Source: Candidatus Eisenbacteria bacterium
GTDB taxonomy: Bacteria; Eisenbacteria; RBG-16-71-46; JASEGR01
NCBI GenBank assembly: GCA_030017955.1
Contig: JASEGR010000016.1
Coordinates: 1-43,528 of the forward strand
Length of the DNA: 43,528 nucleotides
Reading direction: 5' to 3'
The position numbers and the translations under genes are program-made. The number at the start of each line of letters is the position of its first letter. The stretch's first letter is position 1. The notes under the pieces were generated by a model. That model was not told where the DNA came from and ran no database searches. It worked only from the letters and a program-made list of their open reading frames with translations. Below are positions 15,026-23,424 of this stretch, piece by piece.

Positions 15026-16210
15026 GTGGACGCAAAGCATCTCGGCATAAATTCAAAGCTGGTCCATGCAGGAATGGCGAAGGATCCCTTTGGGAGCGTC
15101 GTCACTCCAATATACCAAACGTCGACTTTTTCGTTCGACAACGCCCAGAACGGCGCGGATCGGTTTTCGAAGAAAGTGGACGGGTATATCTACACGAGGA
15201 TCGGGAATCCCACCATTGCCGCCTTGGAGAAGTGCGTGGCGCAGCTTGAAAGAGGCGTTGGGGGCGTCGCAACGAGCTCCGGCATGAGTGCTGTGACGAC
15301 GGCGTGCCTTGCCTTGCTGCAGCAGGGCGACCATGCAGTAAGCACCGCATCGGTGTACGGTCCTTCCCGCACATTGATGGAAAAGCATCTTTCGCGATTC
15401 GGGGGGCGATCAACCTTCGTGGATACTTCTGATGCGGAAAACGTCCATCATGCCCTACGGGCGGAAACGAGGCTAATCTATGTCGAAACCCCGTCGAACC
15501 CAATGATGCAAATCACGGATATTCAAGCCATGGCCGATCTCGCTCATGCCCACGGGGCACTGCTTGCGGTGGACAGCACATTTGCATCGCCTTGCCTGCA
15601 ACAGCCATTGGTTCTTGGCGCCGACGTGGTGTTGCATTCCGTCACCAAGTTTATCAACGGGCATGCGGATGTGGTGGGGGGAATTCTGGTGGCGCGGACG
15701 GATGAAATCCATTGCCGGCTCCGGGAAATCATGATCCTGACGGGATGCAACATGGATCCGCATCAGGCGTATCTTGTACACCGGGGGCTGAAAACCCTTT
15801 CGCTCCGGGTGGAGCGCTCCCAGAAGAACGCTCAAATTCTCTCCCAATGGCTCGAGTCGCGGCCGGAAATCTCTTGGACAAGATATATCGGGCTGCCATC
15901 CCATCCACAGCACGAACTTGCGAAAAAGCAGATGCTGGGATTCGGCTCCATGATCAGTTTTGAAATGCGCGGGGGCCTCGACGCAGGACGGCGATTGATG
16001 GACAGGCTGAGATTGGCCACGCTTGCCGTTTCACTGGGCGGCGTGGAGACACTGATCGAACATCCGGCATCCATGACCCATGCCGGAATACCGCAGCAAG
16101 AAAGGGAGGCCGTCGGCATTTCAGATGGTTTGGTCCGCCTTTCGGTTGGGATCGAGGATGTCGAGGATCTCATCGAGGATCTCCGCCAGGCCTTTGACAG
16201 CAGGCAGTAG
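15026..16210 (+). CDS. gamma-family PLP enzyme (methionine gamma-lyase/cystathionine-lyase type)
   Basis: 394 residues from GTG 15026, which has AGGAGGATACC upstream. Clear Cys/Met metabolism fold: YTRIGNPT at 56-63, SSGMSAV at 84-90, ETPSNP at 154-159 and the PLP lysine in HSVTKFINGH (Lys208). The enzymes cleave or exchange sulfur amino acids, releasing methanethiol or H2S, or forming cystathionine. The active-site cysteine typical of methionine gamma-lyase (in YGCT) is replaced here by Pro in VYGPSRTLM, so strict methionine gamma-lyase activity is uncertain. It lies between the two Fe-S ATPase genes, so a role in supplying sulfide for cluster assembly is attractive but inferred. Confidence 0.88.
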   Translation: MDAKHLGINSKLVHAGMAKDPFGSVVTPIYQTSTFSFDNAQNGADRFSKKVDGYIYTRIGNPTIAALEKCVAQLERGVGGVATSSGMSAVTTACLALLQQGDHAVSTASVYGPSRTLMEKHLSRFGGRSTFVDTSDAENVHHALRAETRLIYVETPSNPMMQITDIQAMADLAHAHGALLAVDSTFASPCLQQPLVLGADVVLHSVTKFINGHADVVGGILVARTDEIHCRLREIMILTGCNMDPHQAYLVHRGLKTLSLRVERSQKNAQILSQWLESRPEISWTRYIGLPSHPQHELAKKQMLGFGSMISFEMRGGLDAGRRLMDRLRLATLAVSLGGVETLIEHPASMTHAGIPQQEREAVGISDGLVRLSVGIEDVEDLIEDLRQAFDSRQ

Positions 16211-16259
16211 CATCCCGCCCCACAATGATGAATGCAAATACATGAATGAAGGAATGCAC

Positions 16260-17144
16260 ATGAAGGAACTCGTTATCATCAGCGGCAAGGGAGGGACGGG
16301 CAAGACCAGTGTAACGGCGTCGTTCGCTGTGCTTGCAAACCGGCCGGTTATAGCAGACTGTGACGTAGATGCGGCAGACTTGCACTTGGTTCTGGCGCCC
16401 GATGTCATCCGCCGCGCAAAATTCACCGGAGGCAAAAAAGCAAGGATCAAACCCGGTCATTGCATTGCCTGTGGCAAACGCGAGGAACTCTGTAACTTCG
16501 ATGCAATTACTTTCGACGGTCACGGCAACGGCCGGGTGGACAAAACCTTCCGTATCGATCCCATCGGCTGCGAGGGCTGCGGCGTCTGCGCGTGGTTCTG
16601 TGCAGAGAATGCGATAGAATTTGGCCCGGTGGTTAACGGTGAATGGTATGTTTCAAGAACACGCTGTGGTCCCATGGTTCACGCCCGACTGGGCGTGGCA
16701 GCCGAGAACTCCGGCAAACTGGTCTCCACGGTCCGCCGGGAAGCCCTCCGTATCGCCGAGGAGGAACATCGTTCTCTGATCATCGTGGACGGTCCGCCCG
16801 GGATCGGTTGCCCCGTCATCGCCTCGGTGACCGGCGCAACGCTGGTGCTGGTTGTCACGGAGCCCACAGTTTCCGGGGAACACGATTTGGAGAGGGTTCT
16901 TTCCCTGACGCGGCATTTCAACATTCCAACCGCGATCTGTGTGAACAAATGGGACCTCAACCCCGAGATGACGGACCGCATTGAGGACAAGGCGCGCCAG
17001 GCGGGCGCGCAGATCGCGGGCCGTATCCGGTATGACCACGGCGTGACATTGGCCCAGATGCGGGAGCGGGCGGTAGTGGAAACCGAAGCGCCATCCGCAA
17101 AGGATATTAGACAGCTATGGGACCATCTTGCCTGTTGGGTGTGA
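16260..17144 (+). CDS. second MinD-type ATPase with ferredoxin insert, one Cys ligand missing
   Basis: 294 residues from ATG 16260 behind GAAGGAA (ATG 16254 and 16242 are also in frame). Walker A SGKGGTGKTS at 8-17, DCDVDAAD at 33-40, DGPPGIGCPVIASVTGATLV as switch region, and NKWDLNP. The insert has C68-IA-C71-GKREEL-C78, so the usual third Cys (position 74) is Arg. The second motif, C104-EG-C107-GV-C110-AWF-C114, is complete. The first cluster, if present, would have three Cys ligands and an open iron site. It is the partner of the ATPase at 14056 in an ORP-type cluster. The spacing from the PLP gene is 49 bases. Confidence 0.9.
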   Translation: MKELVIISGKGGTGKTSVTASFAVLANRPVIADCDVDAADLHLVLAPDVIRRAKFTGGKKARIKPGHCIACGKREELCNFDAITFDGHGNGRVDKTFRIDPIGCEGCGVCAWFCAENAIEFGPVVNGEWYVSRTRCGPMVHARLGVAAENSGKLVSTVRREALRIAEEEHRSLIIVDGPPGIGCPVIASVTGATLVLVVTEPTVSGEHDLERVLSLTRHFNIPTAICVNKWDLNPEMTDRIEDKARQAGAQIAGRIRYDHGVTLAQMRERAVVETEAPSAKDIRQLWDHLACWV

Positions 17145-17159
17145 CATACGGGAGGCGTC

Positions 17160-17219
17160 ATGGCATCTAAGCCTGGAATGGATGGAGATTCATATCGGCG
17201 GGGGAGAATAATTGATTAA
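17160..17219 (+). CDS. possible 19-codon ORF
   Basis: ATG behind GGGAGGCGTC, ending in a TAA that overlaps the TTG start of the TauE/SafE fragment. No homology recognised; probably a remnant or coupling frame. Confidence 0.2.
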   Translation: MASKPGMDGDSYRRGRIID

Positions 17220-17421
17220 CCTCGCGTTGGTTCTGACCGCCGGTCTGTTGGCCGGTGTGCTGGGAGGTCTACTAGGAATCGGCGGCGGCACCGTTCTCGT
17301 GCCCGGGCTTTCGTTCACCACTACGCGGCGACCCCAACGGCTGAGATCATCCGCAACATCGTCAATTACATTGCGGTGTTGGACGGAGTCAAAGCTGCCG
17401 AAGAGACGGCGAACCCCATGA
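17212..17421 (+). pseudogene. truncated TauE/SafE (TSUP) membrane protein fragment
   Basis: From TTG 17212 (Shine-Dalgarno GGGGGAG) the first about 35 residues are the N-terminus of a sulfite/sulfonate-exporter-like protein (LALVLTAGLLAGVLGGLLG then IGGGTVLVPGLSF). After that the frame becomes low-complexity Arg/Ser sequence. Another frame over 17310-17420 reads HYAATPTAEIIRNIVNYIAV, then LDGVKAAEETANP, which looks like the tail of a different protein. This is a fusion scar between two truncated genes. An intact TSUP has about 250 residues and 7-8 helices. Confidence 0.7.
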
Positions 17422-17441
17422 CAAGTAAGGAGGAAAAACCC

Positions 17442-17780
17442 ATGAGAATTGCGATTCCGTTGGCGGATGGAATACTCTCGACGCATTTCGGACACTGCGA
17501 GCATTTTGCCCTCGTTGATGTGGACACCGCAACGAAAAAACTTGTCAGGCGGGAGGACATCCATGCGCCTCCACATCAGCCAGGGCTGCTGCCTCCCTGG
17601 CTGGCGGAGCGCGGCGCGACCATAATCATCGCCGGTGGCATGGGTCAGCGCGCTCAAGGATTGTTCACCGAATGTGGCATTCAGGTTTTGGTGGGAGCAC
17701 CTGCAGAAACGCCGGAAAAGCTAATCTCTGATTACCTTACAGGCACACTCGGTGTTGGAGAGAATGTCTGTGACCACTGA
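17442..17780 (+). CDS. NifX-like protein, third paralogue
   Basis: 112 residues from ATG 17442 behind AGGAGG. DiNase_FeMo-Co fold: MRIAIPLADGILSTHFGHCE at the start (Cys in FGHCEHFALVDV), HAPPHQPGLLPPWLAERG and ATIIIAGGMGQRAQGLFTE in the middle. The FGHCE and HQPG...AGGMG features match ORP-like proteins of sulfate reducers that bind metal-sulfur clusters. It overlaps the thioesterase start by 17 bases. Three paralogues in one cluster suggest a set of carriers or scaffold subunits. Confidence 0.88.
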   Translation: MRIAIPLADGILSTHFGHCEHFALVDVDTATKKLVRREDIHAPPHQPGLLPPWLAERGATIIIAGGMGQRAQGLFTECGIQVLVGAPAETPEKLISDYLTGTLGVGENVCDH

Positions 17781-18192
17781 GGATCCCGAAAGCATCAGTG
17801 CCCGGAATGGCCATAGCCAATGTCTGTTCTGCGGACGAGAAAACCCCTGGTCACTCAAGCTCGCTTTCCGAGCTGATGGTGACGCCGTTAAGACTACTTT
17901 TCAGCCTCACCAATGGCTTCAGGGATATGATGGCATCCTCCACGGCGGGATAATCTCCGCGCTGCTCGACGCAGCCATGACGCACTGTCTTTTTCACAAT
18001 GGCATCCGAGCAGTCACGGGAGACCTGAGGGTGAGATTCTTGCAGCCAGTGTCCTGCCGGACCATCTTGGGGCTCAGAGCATGGATGCTGTCCGCCAAGC
18101 CGCCGCTGTACGGATTGAAAGCTGAGTTGACCTGTGAGGGACAGATCATGGCTTGGGCCGAAGCCAAGTTCATGCGCCAAGCAAGCCCTTGA
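17764..18192 (+). CDS. PaaI-like hotdog thioesterase
   Basis: 142 residues from ATG 17764 (GTG 17752 is an alternative). Hotdog-fold signature HGGIISALLDAAMTHCLF with the helix-leading His and acidic Asp. A Cys pair in QCLFCGRENPW resembles the N-terminal CFxCG element of small thioesterases. It would hydrolyse acyl-CoA or related thioesters; substrate unknown. It is translationally coupled to the NifX-like gene and ends the plus-strand cluster, facing the minus-strand TPR gene. Confidence 0.75.
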   Translation: MSVTTEDPESISARNGHSQCLFCGRENPWSLKLAFRADGDAVKTTFQPHQWLQGYDGILHGGIISALLDAAMTHCLFHNGIRAVTGDLRVRFLQPVSCRTILGLRAWMLSAKPPLYGLKAELTCEGQIMAWAEAKFMRQASP

Positions 18193-18237
18193 TGAATACC
18201 AATTATGCCCGGATAACGATATTGGTCGATGAGGAGG

Positions 18238-20256
18238 CTACCTCTGACCGGGCCGCTGCCGGGGCGCCTGGTCGAGCAGGCTCACGAGCTGCAGGGCCTC
18301 CGGATCGCTGGGAACATCCTCCAAGTATCTCCTGGCATAGATTCTTGCTTTTTCAAGATCCTGGGTGAAGTATGCAGAGATTGCTGCTCCCTTGTAGGCA
18401 GTAGTGTCTTCCGGATCCGCCTCAATTGCCATTTCGAAATTGTCCAGGGAATTCTTGAAATCATGGCGGCCGTACAAATAGAACACGCCGAGGTTGTGGT
18501 ATCCCGGACTCAGCCCTGGATTGATTGCCAATCCTTTGCTTGTTAACTCGATGGCACGGTCGATTTCATGCCTATCCCAGACAAGCATGCCGAGATCAAT
18601 GAATGCTTCGGCGCCTCGCCAGCCCCGTCTGATTGCCTCTTCAAGAGCAAGCCTCTGCTGTTCCTTGTCTCCCATGAATTGATAAACGGTTGCAATCGAC
18701 TGATAGGTCCTCGGATTTCCTGAATTGATCGCCAGGTACCCCCGGTACGCTTCGAGTGCTTCTTTGTACATGCTCTTGTTGCGATAGTAGGCGCCGAGCT
18801 CATCCAGGTTTGAAAGACGGGCAGACTCTCCCCACAGGCGTTCATCCGGCAGGATCCGATGACGGGCCAGGGATTTGTTCTCGGAGGTGTTCAACGTCAC
18901 CCATGGGATTGTGTGGAGCAAAGTAAGACACGCCGCGGTGAAGAGGAGCTCCTTCTTGCCTTCAAGCTTCACATGTCGCCCATAGACCACGGCAACAAGA
19001 AAGATCAACGGAAGAAGGTTAAAGGAGAATAGATCCCAGTCCCGGCTCAAACCCAGGTTCGGATTCGCAACAGCAACGAATGCACAGCCGCAGAGGGCAG
19101 CAACAATGAGAAAGAAGAGTGGCGGCGCAGTCCAACGAATTTCCCTGCGGGAGCCTGCAACAAAGATAATGAGAAGAAGCAAGGCAAATGGCGAAACCAG
19201 GATCTGAAGATTGAACTGTTCCAGAAAGTACTGCCACGACAGGAACGGAAAATTCTGATTCGGATTGGAAACCTTGGCCAGAGGTATGAGATACGACCCA
19301 CCGCCGCCCAGTACCTTGAACAGTTTGAGTGGTTGGTAACCGATCAACATGAGCACAACCAGACCAACCACGGCCGCCGTCCCAACGGCAAAAAGCCCCT
19401 GATGCCATTTCTTCCTGAATTGAACGTAAAGAAGAACGAGCAAGGACGGAGCGAAGAAGATCGCACCCAGGTGAAGCGTTACCATCACTGCAAAGGCAAT
19501 CGAAGGCAGGACGAGGCTGCATCCGCCGCGCAGAAAGGAATAGCTGAGAACCAAATAGCCGAACAGAACCGCATACAGAATCGTGTAATCCTCTGCATAT
19601 CCAAGAAACAGCAGGCTGCTTCCGGCAAAAAGGATGAAGGCTCCCAGGAGAATTCTCTCTGTTGTGTTTTCAGTCAATCTCCGGATAAGCAGGAAAATGG
19701 TCAGCAGGAAGGCGACGCCAGATACGACTCCAATGATTCTGAAAGCCATTACGACATCCGCTCCGCCGAGCCTGGACAGCATCTTGAAGAGCTGAACATT
19801 TATGAAAATCGAAAGTGGTTCAGTTCTGAACTGCACTGGCGGGGGCGCATTTAGGGTGACGGCCCGAGCTACGTCCCGCAGCGTCAACTGCCCATCACCG
19901 AGCAGATACCATCGGGTATGCGCAAACCAGCAGAGGGCGGCCCAACATACAAGAAGAATTGCATACACGGCGCTCCTTGGGATACGAGAGATGCGTTCAA
20001 CCGTGCGTTCGGTCAGATGAAGCAGGAATCGTCGCGACGGGGGAACCAAGATGAGAAGTGCAAGCAGTATCCACACGAGCTTCGCGGGCAAGCTGAAGAA
20101 CGCCAGGGCGTGGAATCCCCAATTCAGCGAAGACGGGTAGAAAGCTGCATAGACATGGAGGACAACGATGAGCGTCGCCACAGTGTAGAACAGTCTAGTT
20201 GGCAGCGATCGCCCGGCGGTGTGTCCGGTCTCGATCGCTTGGGATGAGTGTTTCAC
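18238..20256 (-). CDS. polytopic membrane protein with C-terminal TPRs (GT-C-like)
   Basis: 672 residues. About 11-12 hydrophobic helices fill residues 20-460. The early loop WYLLGDGQLTLRDVARA carries acidic residues like the catalytic loop of GT-C glycosyltransferases, but no signature proves this. The soluble C-terminus (about 480-660) has four to five TPRs (YKEALEAYRGYLAINSGNPR, AIELTSKGLAINPGLSPGYH, NFEMAIEADPEDTTAYKG). Membrane-plus-TPR proteins of this layout are common in uncultured phyla and may glycosylate or assemble surface structures. The true activity is unknown. Confidence 0.65.
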   Translation of the reverse strand: MKHSSQAIETGHTAGRSLPTRLFYTVATLIVVLHVYAAFYPSSLNWGFHALAFFSLPAKLVWILLALLILVPPSRRFLLHLTERTVERISRIPRSAVYAILLVCWAALCWFAHTRWYLLGDGQLTLRDVARAVTLNAPPPVQFRTEPLSIFINVQLFKMLSRLGGADVVMAFRIIGVVSGVAFLLTIFLLIRRLTENTTERILLGAFILFAGSSLLFLGYAEDYTILYAVLFGYLVLSYSFLRGGCSLVLPSIAFAVMVTLHLGAIFFAPSLLVLLYVQFRKKWHQGLFAVGTAAVVGLVVLMLIGYQPLKLFKVLGGGGSYLIPLAKVSNPNQNFPFLSWQYFLEQFNLQILVSPFALLLLIIFVAGSRREIRWTAPPLFFLIVAALCGCAFVAVANPNLGLSRDWDLFSFNLLPLIFLVAVVYGRHVKLEGKKELLFTAACLTLLHTIPWVTLNTSENKSLARHRILPDERLWGESARLSNLDELGAYYRNKSMYKEALEAYRGYLAINSGNPRTYQSIATVYQFMGDKEQQRLALEEAIRRGWRGAEAFIDLGMLVWDRHEIDRAIELTSKGLAINPGLSPGYHNLGVFYLYGRHDFKNSLDNFEMAIEADPEDTTAYKGAAISAYFTQDLEKARIYARRYLEDVPSDPEALQLVSLLDQAPRQRPGQR

Positions 20257-20309
20257 GGCGCAATCCCGGGAGCCAAGCTCTTAAGGAGAAAACCGCCATC
20301 CAGCAGCTG

Positions 20310-20353
20310 GCGGCCGGGATCCTTGTTCCTGATCTTCAAGGGGTCCCGGCCGC
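20310..20353 (-). terminator. strong hairpin after the S9 peptidase gene
   Basis: GCGGCCGGGA (10 bp) pairs with TCCCGGCCGC, and an inner CCTTG pairs with CAAGG across a small bulge. It sits 41 bases past the S9 stop and before the TPR gene. There is no T-run, so factor-independent termination is uncertain. Confidence 0.5.
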
Positions 20354-20393
20354 TCAGAGCACCACACTCGATTTGCCGCAACGTGCTTACCGC

Positions 20394-22313
20394 TTACTCC
20401 TCATATCTTCCGCCGAGGTACTTCGCAAGAAACTTCTCGGCAGCGGCGTAGAATCTCAGACGGTTATCCGGTTTGGCGAATCCATGGCCTTCGTCCGGGA
20501 AAAGCATATACTGATGCTCGATTCCCCTTGCCTTTATTGCCGCGACGATTTGCTCGGACTCCGCCTGCTTGACTCGCGGATCATTCGCACCCTGGGCAAT
20601 CAGCATCGGAATCTTGATCTGATCTACTTTGAAAAGCGGTGAACGGGCCTTCAAGAAATCCGGCTCTGTATCGGGATTTCCGATTCTCTTGTAGAAAAGA
20701 GAACGAAGTGAAGACCAGTAAGGAGGGACGGACTGAATGAAGGTCAGAAGATTGCTCGGGCCAACAATATCCACCGCACAGCAGAACAGATCGGGAGTGA
20801 ATGTAGCTCCTACAAGGGCAGCGTAGCCGCCATAGGAGCCGCCGTATATTGCGACTTTCTTTGGATCCGCGATACCCTGCGCGATTGCCCATTTCACGCC
20901 GTCCACAAGGTCATCGTGCATTTTCCCGCCCCACTCGTGGTCCCCGGCATTCACGAAGCTCTTGCCATATCCTGTGGAACCTCTGAAATTGATTTGGAGA
21001 CAGGCATAGCCGCGGTTTGCCAGCCACTGAGCGTCCGGGTTATATCCCCACAAGTCGCGGGCCCATGGGCCGCCATGAACATTGAGCACCAACGGCAGAT
21101 TCTTCTTGTCCTTGCCCAATGGGTAGGTGAGGTACCCATAGACTGTAAGACCGTCGCGGGATTTGAACGATACCGGCTCCATCTGTGCAAGCGTGTAGTT
21201 GTTGAGCTCGGGCCGGTTGTCAAATAGAAAGGTCCCGCTTTGTTTCTTTCGATCGTAGGCAAAGTAAGAGACGGGTCCGTCATCTGCCGAAAATCCTACA
21301 ATCCACGTGCCGTCGGCATCGTCTCTGGAGTAAGCCGAAAAATCGCCCCTGTCAAGCTTCGCAATCTTGTCGAAATCAGCTTTTATCAATTTATCAATCA
21401 CTGTCCAGCTCTTCCGCTCTTTTGTAAACTCAACTGCCTGCACTTCGTAAGTATCAGGACTAATCATCACATCGCTGGCATCATACTGGGGATCCTCTGC
21501 AATCACCTGTATCTTCCCTGTTGAGATCTCCATCTTCACAACCCGGCCCGCATTGACATCTCTTGAATCAATCAGGAAGAGGTAGTTCCCGTCTTTGGAA
21601 AAACCAAAGGCGCCGCTTGTGAGGCTATTCTCAGAGTCCCATGTAAGCAATTTCTTCCAGTCCGACTGCTCATTGTCCCGGATAAGGAGATCGAATCCGC
21701 CTTCAGGCGTGGATGCCGTGGCGCCTCGAACCTTGAAATTTCTGTCAATTACCCAGCCCGCCACGTTACCAGGGTTTTTCGCGACGAGCTTGAGCTCTCC
21801 GGTAGCGAGGTCGAGGTGATACACATCATGAACCTGGGGATTTTCTTTGTTCATCGCGATCAGAAGCTCGTTCGGGAAATGCTTGTCTCGCGCCACAATC
21901 TGCACCTGGACGTTTTCGAACGGTGTGAGCTCGCGAATCTCACTTGACTGGAGGTTTACTCCATAAAGACGCCAGTTCTCATTGCCGCCGACGTCCTGAA
22001 GATAGAGAATGTGCTTTCCGTCTGCCGCCCAAAAGTAAATGCGAATGCCACGATTTGTGTCCTTTGTAACGGCCTTATCATCTTGAGCGCCGATAGTCCT
22101 AACCCATACATTAAGCACGTTGTTGACTGGAGCAAGATACGAGAGCCGCGTCCCGTCGGGTGAAATCTGTGGCCCAGCTTTGACTGGATTTCCAAAGATT
22201 GTCTGGCGCGGGATCAGCTTAGGTTCTGCCGCCAGGCAAAGCGAAGCAAGAACCACGACAACCAACGAAGCTACAATCGGAACGACCAGTTTGCAGCACC
22301 TTCCCCTCCTCAT
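20394..22313 (-). CDS. S9-family serine peptidase (prolyl oligopeptidase/acylaminoacyl type), exported
   Basis: 639 residues from ATG 22313, chosen for AGGAGGTGTCGT upstream. A signal peptide ends near SLCLAAEP. A seven-bladed beta-propeller fills about 45-385, with repeated SPDG, AADGK and SKDGN blade motifs. The alpha/beta-hydrolase domain follows: VHGGPWARD oxyanion region, nucleophile Ser493 in YGGSYGGY, Asp in GANDPRVKQAES, and His in DEGHGFAKPDNR. It cleaves peptides, probably in the periplasm or outside. Its last about 20 codons are copied in the pseudogene at 9904-10119. Confidence 0.92.
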   Translation of the reverse strand: MRRGRCCKLVVPIVASLVVVVLASLCLAAEPKLIPRQTIFGNPVKAGPQISPDGTRLSYLAPVNNVLNVWVRTIGAQDDKAVTKDTNRGIRIYFWAADGKHILYLQDVGGNENWRLYGVNLQSSEIRELTPFENVQVQIVARDKHFPNELLIAMNKENPQVHDVYHLDLATGELKLVAKNPGNVAGWVIDRNFKVRGATASTPEGGFDLLIRDNEQSDWKKLLTWDSENSLTSGAFGFSKDGNYLFLIDSRDVNAGRVVKMEISTGKIQVIAEDPQYDASDVMISPDTYEVQAVEFTKERKSWTVIDKLIKADFDKIAKLDRGDFSAYSRDDADGTWIVGFSADDGPVSYFAYDRKKQSGTFLFDNRPELNNYTLAQMEPVSFKSRDGLTVYGYLTYPLGKDKKNLPLVLNVHGGPWARDLWGYNPDAQWLANRGYACLQINFRGSTGYGKSFVNAGDHEWGGKMHDDLVDGVKWAIAQGIADPKKVAIYGGSYGGYAALVGATFTPDLFCCAVDIVGPSNLLTFIQSVPPYWSSLRSLFYKRIGNPDTEPDFLKARSPLFKVDQIKIPMLIAQGANDPRVKQAESEQIVAAIKARGIEHQYMLFPDEGHGFAKPDNRLRFYAAAEKFLAKYLGGRYEE

Positions 22314-22383
22314 ACGACACCTCCTATGGTTTGTGAACTGCACAGGACTACGGCGACTCAAGCCGATTTGTTCCAACTAGTTT

Positions 22384-22707
22384 CTAGTACGCGGCTTTCC
22401 GTATCGCTCTTTTCAGATCGTGAATCTTCCGCCGAACAGTCTTGAGCTGGGGATGATCGTGGGCAGAAAGAGCTTCATCCCGTTTTTTCTTAAGCTCTTT
22501 AATTTGTGCCTTCATGGCTCTTTTGTCGATGCCAACTGCTTCATGGCGCTCGTGGACAGTAACCCCAAGAGCCTTGCAGAGGGCTGTCAGAAGGACATCC
22601 TTGTGCATCTGACTATGGCCTTTCACTGCCTCGTGCTCAACGCCGTCTGCGATCTTCCTGAGTTCAGCCACAGTCTTCTTCTTGAGCTCTCCAAACGTGT
22701 ATGCCAT
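22384..22707 (-). CDS. small basic protein with Rho-N/SAP-like N-terminus
   Basis: 107 residues behind AAGGAGGAG. The N-terminus (TFGELKKKTVAELRKIADGV, then HSQMHKDVLLTALCKALGV) resembles the Rho_N or SAP helix-extended-loop module that binds nucleic acid. The C-terminal half is a charged coiled coil (KALKAQIKELKKKRDE-like, KTVRRKIHDLKRAIRK). It stands alone as a small protein; DNA or RNA binding is likely, role unknown. Confidence 0.75.
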   Translation of the reverse strand: MAYTFGELKKKTVAELRKIADGVEHEAVKGHSQMHKDVLLTALCKALGVTVHERHEAVGIDKRAMKAQIKELKKKRDEALSAHDHPQLKTVRRKIHDLKRAIRKAAY

Positions 22708-22750
22708 GGGTCAACTCCTCCTTTCGACATTGCTGCAACTCATCATCTGA

Positions 22751-23407
22751 TCACGACTGAGCTTGCCGCACAATATCGCTGACAGTCGTTACGTAGGCAA
22801 ACCCAAGCGAGAGATTGAGGAGACTCGCCAGGTGCATCTCCTCATTTATGGTCCCCGTCCCGTCGGCCAGGAAGAAAACTCTCAGGTCACGATAGTATGC
22901 ATCCCGTGCAGTGGATTCACAGCACATATTTGTCATGATGCCCGAGATCACAAGGTCTTCAATCTTGAGACAGCGAAGAATGGTTTCCAGGTCGGTATTG
23001 TAGAACGCAGAATATCTGTGTTTCAGGACTACTTTCTCATTCCTGCGAGGGAAAATATCTTCATGAACCTCACTCTCCGGGGTGCCTTCAACGCACATTC
23101 CTTCCCACCACCACTCCATAATGCCGGCATCAATCCGGTCCGGATGGTGAACGTGACGCGTGTAAATCACCGGGCGCTTGGCCCTTCTGAACGCTCGGAT
23201 GAGTCTTTTGACATTTGGAAGAATCGCGAGTCCGCCGCAGATGAATGAGGGAGACGACGGATCCAAGAAGTACTTCTGCATATCGATGACCATCAGAGCC
23301 GCTCCGCCCTTGCGTATCTTCATCCGGTGCCGGTTGTATAATTTGATCCTTGCAAGCCATTCATTGGTCTTCTCCCGGAGCGAGCCTTCCGTCACGTAGT
23401 AGTCCAA
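22751..23407 (-). CDS. isochorismatase-family cysteine hydrolase
   Basis: 218 residues from a TTG at 23407, which has AAAGGAGGAATCT five bases upstream; the longer frame runs into a repeat element. Catalytic triad visible: Asp in LMVIDMQKYF, Lys in EKVVLKHRYSAF, Cys in ISGIMTNMCCESTARDAY. The cis-peptide GI-MT precedes the Cys. Family members are amidohydrolases (nicotinamidase, isochorismatase, N-carbamoylsarcosine amidase). The substrate cannot be told. It lies downstream of glcF beyond the repeat. Confidence 0.85.
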   Translation of the reverse strand: MDYYVTEGSLREKTNEWLARIKLYNRHRMKIRKGGAALMVIDMQKYFLDPSSPSFICGGLAILPNVKRLIRAFRRAKRPVIYTRHVHHPDRIDAGIMEWWWEGMCVEGTPESEVHEDIFPRRNEKVVLKHRYSAFYNTDLETILRCLKIEDLVISGIMTNMCCESTARDAYYRDLRVFFLADGTGTINEEMHLASLLNLSLGFAYVTTVSDIVRQAQS

Positions 23408-23424
23408 AGATTCCTCCTTTAGGC

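Noticed and set aside
12452-17780. Nitrogen-fixation gene cluster
   Set aside because: The NifX-like domains alone do not show diazotrophy; no nifH, nifD, nifK, nifE or nifN is present, and the Fe-S ATPases lack NifH features.
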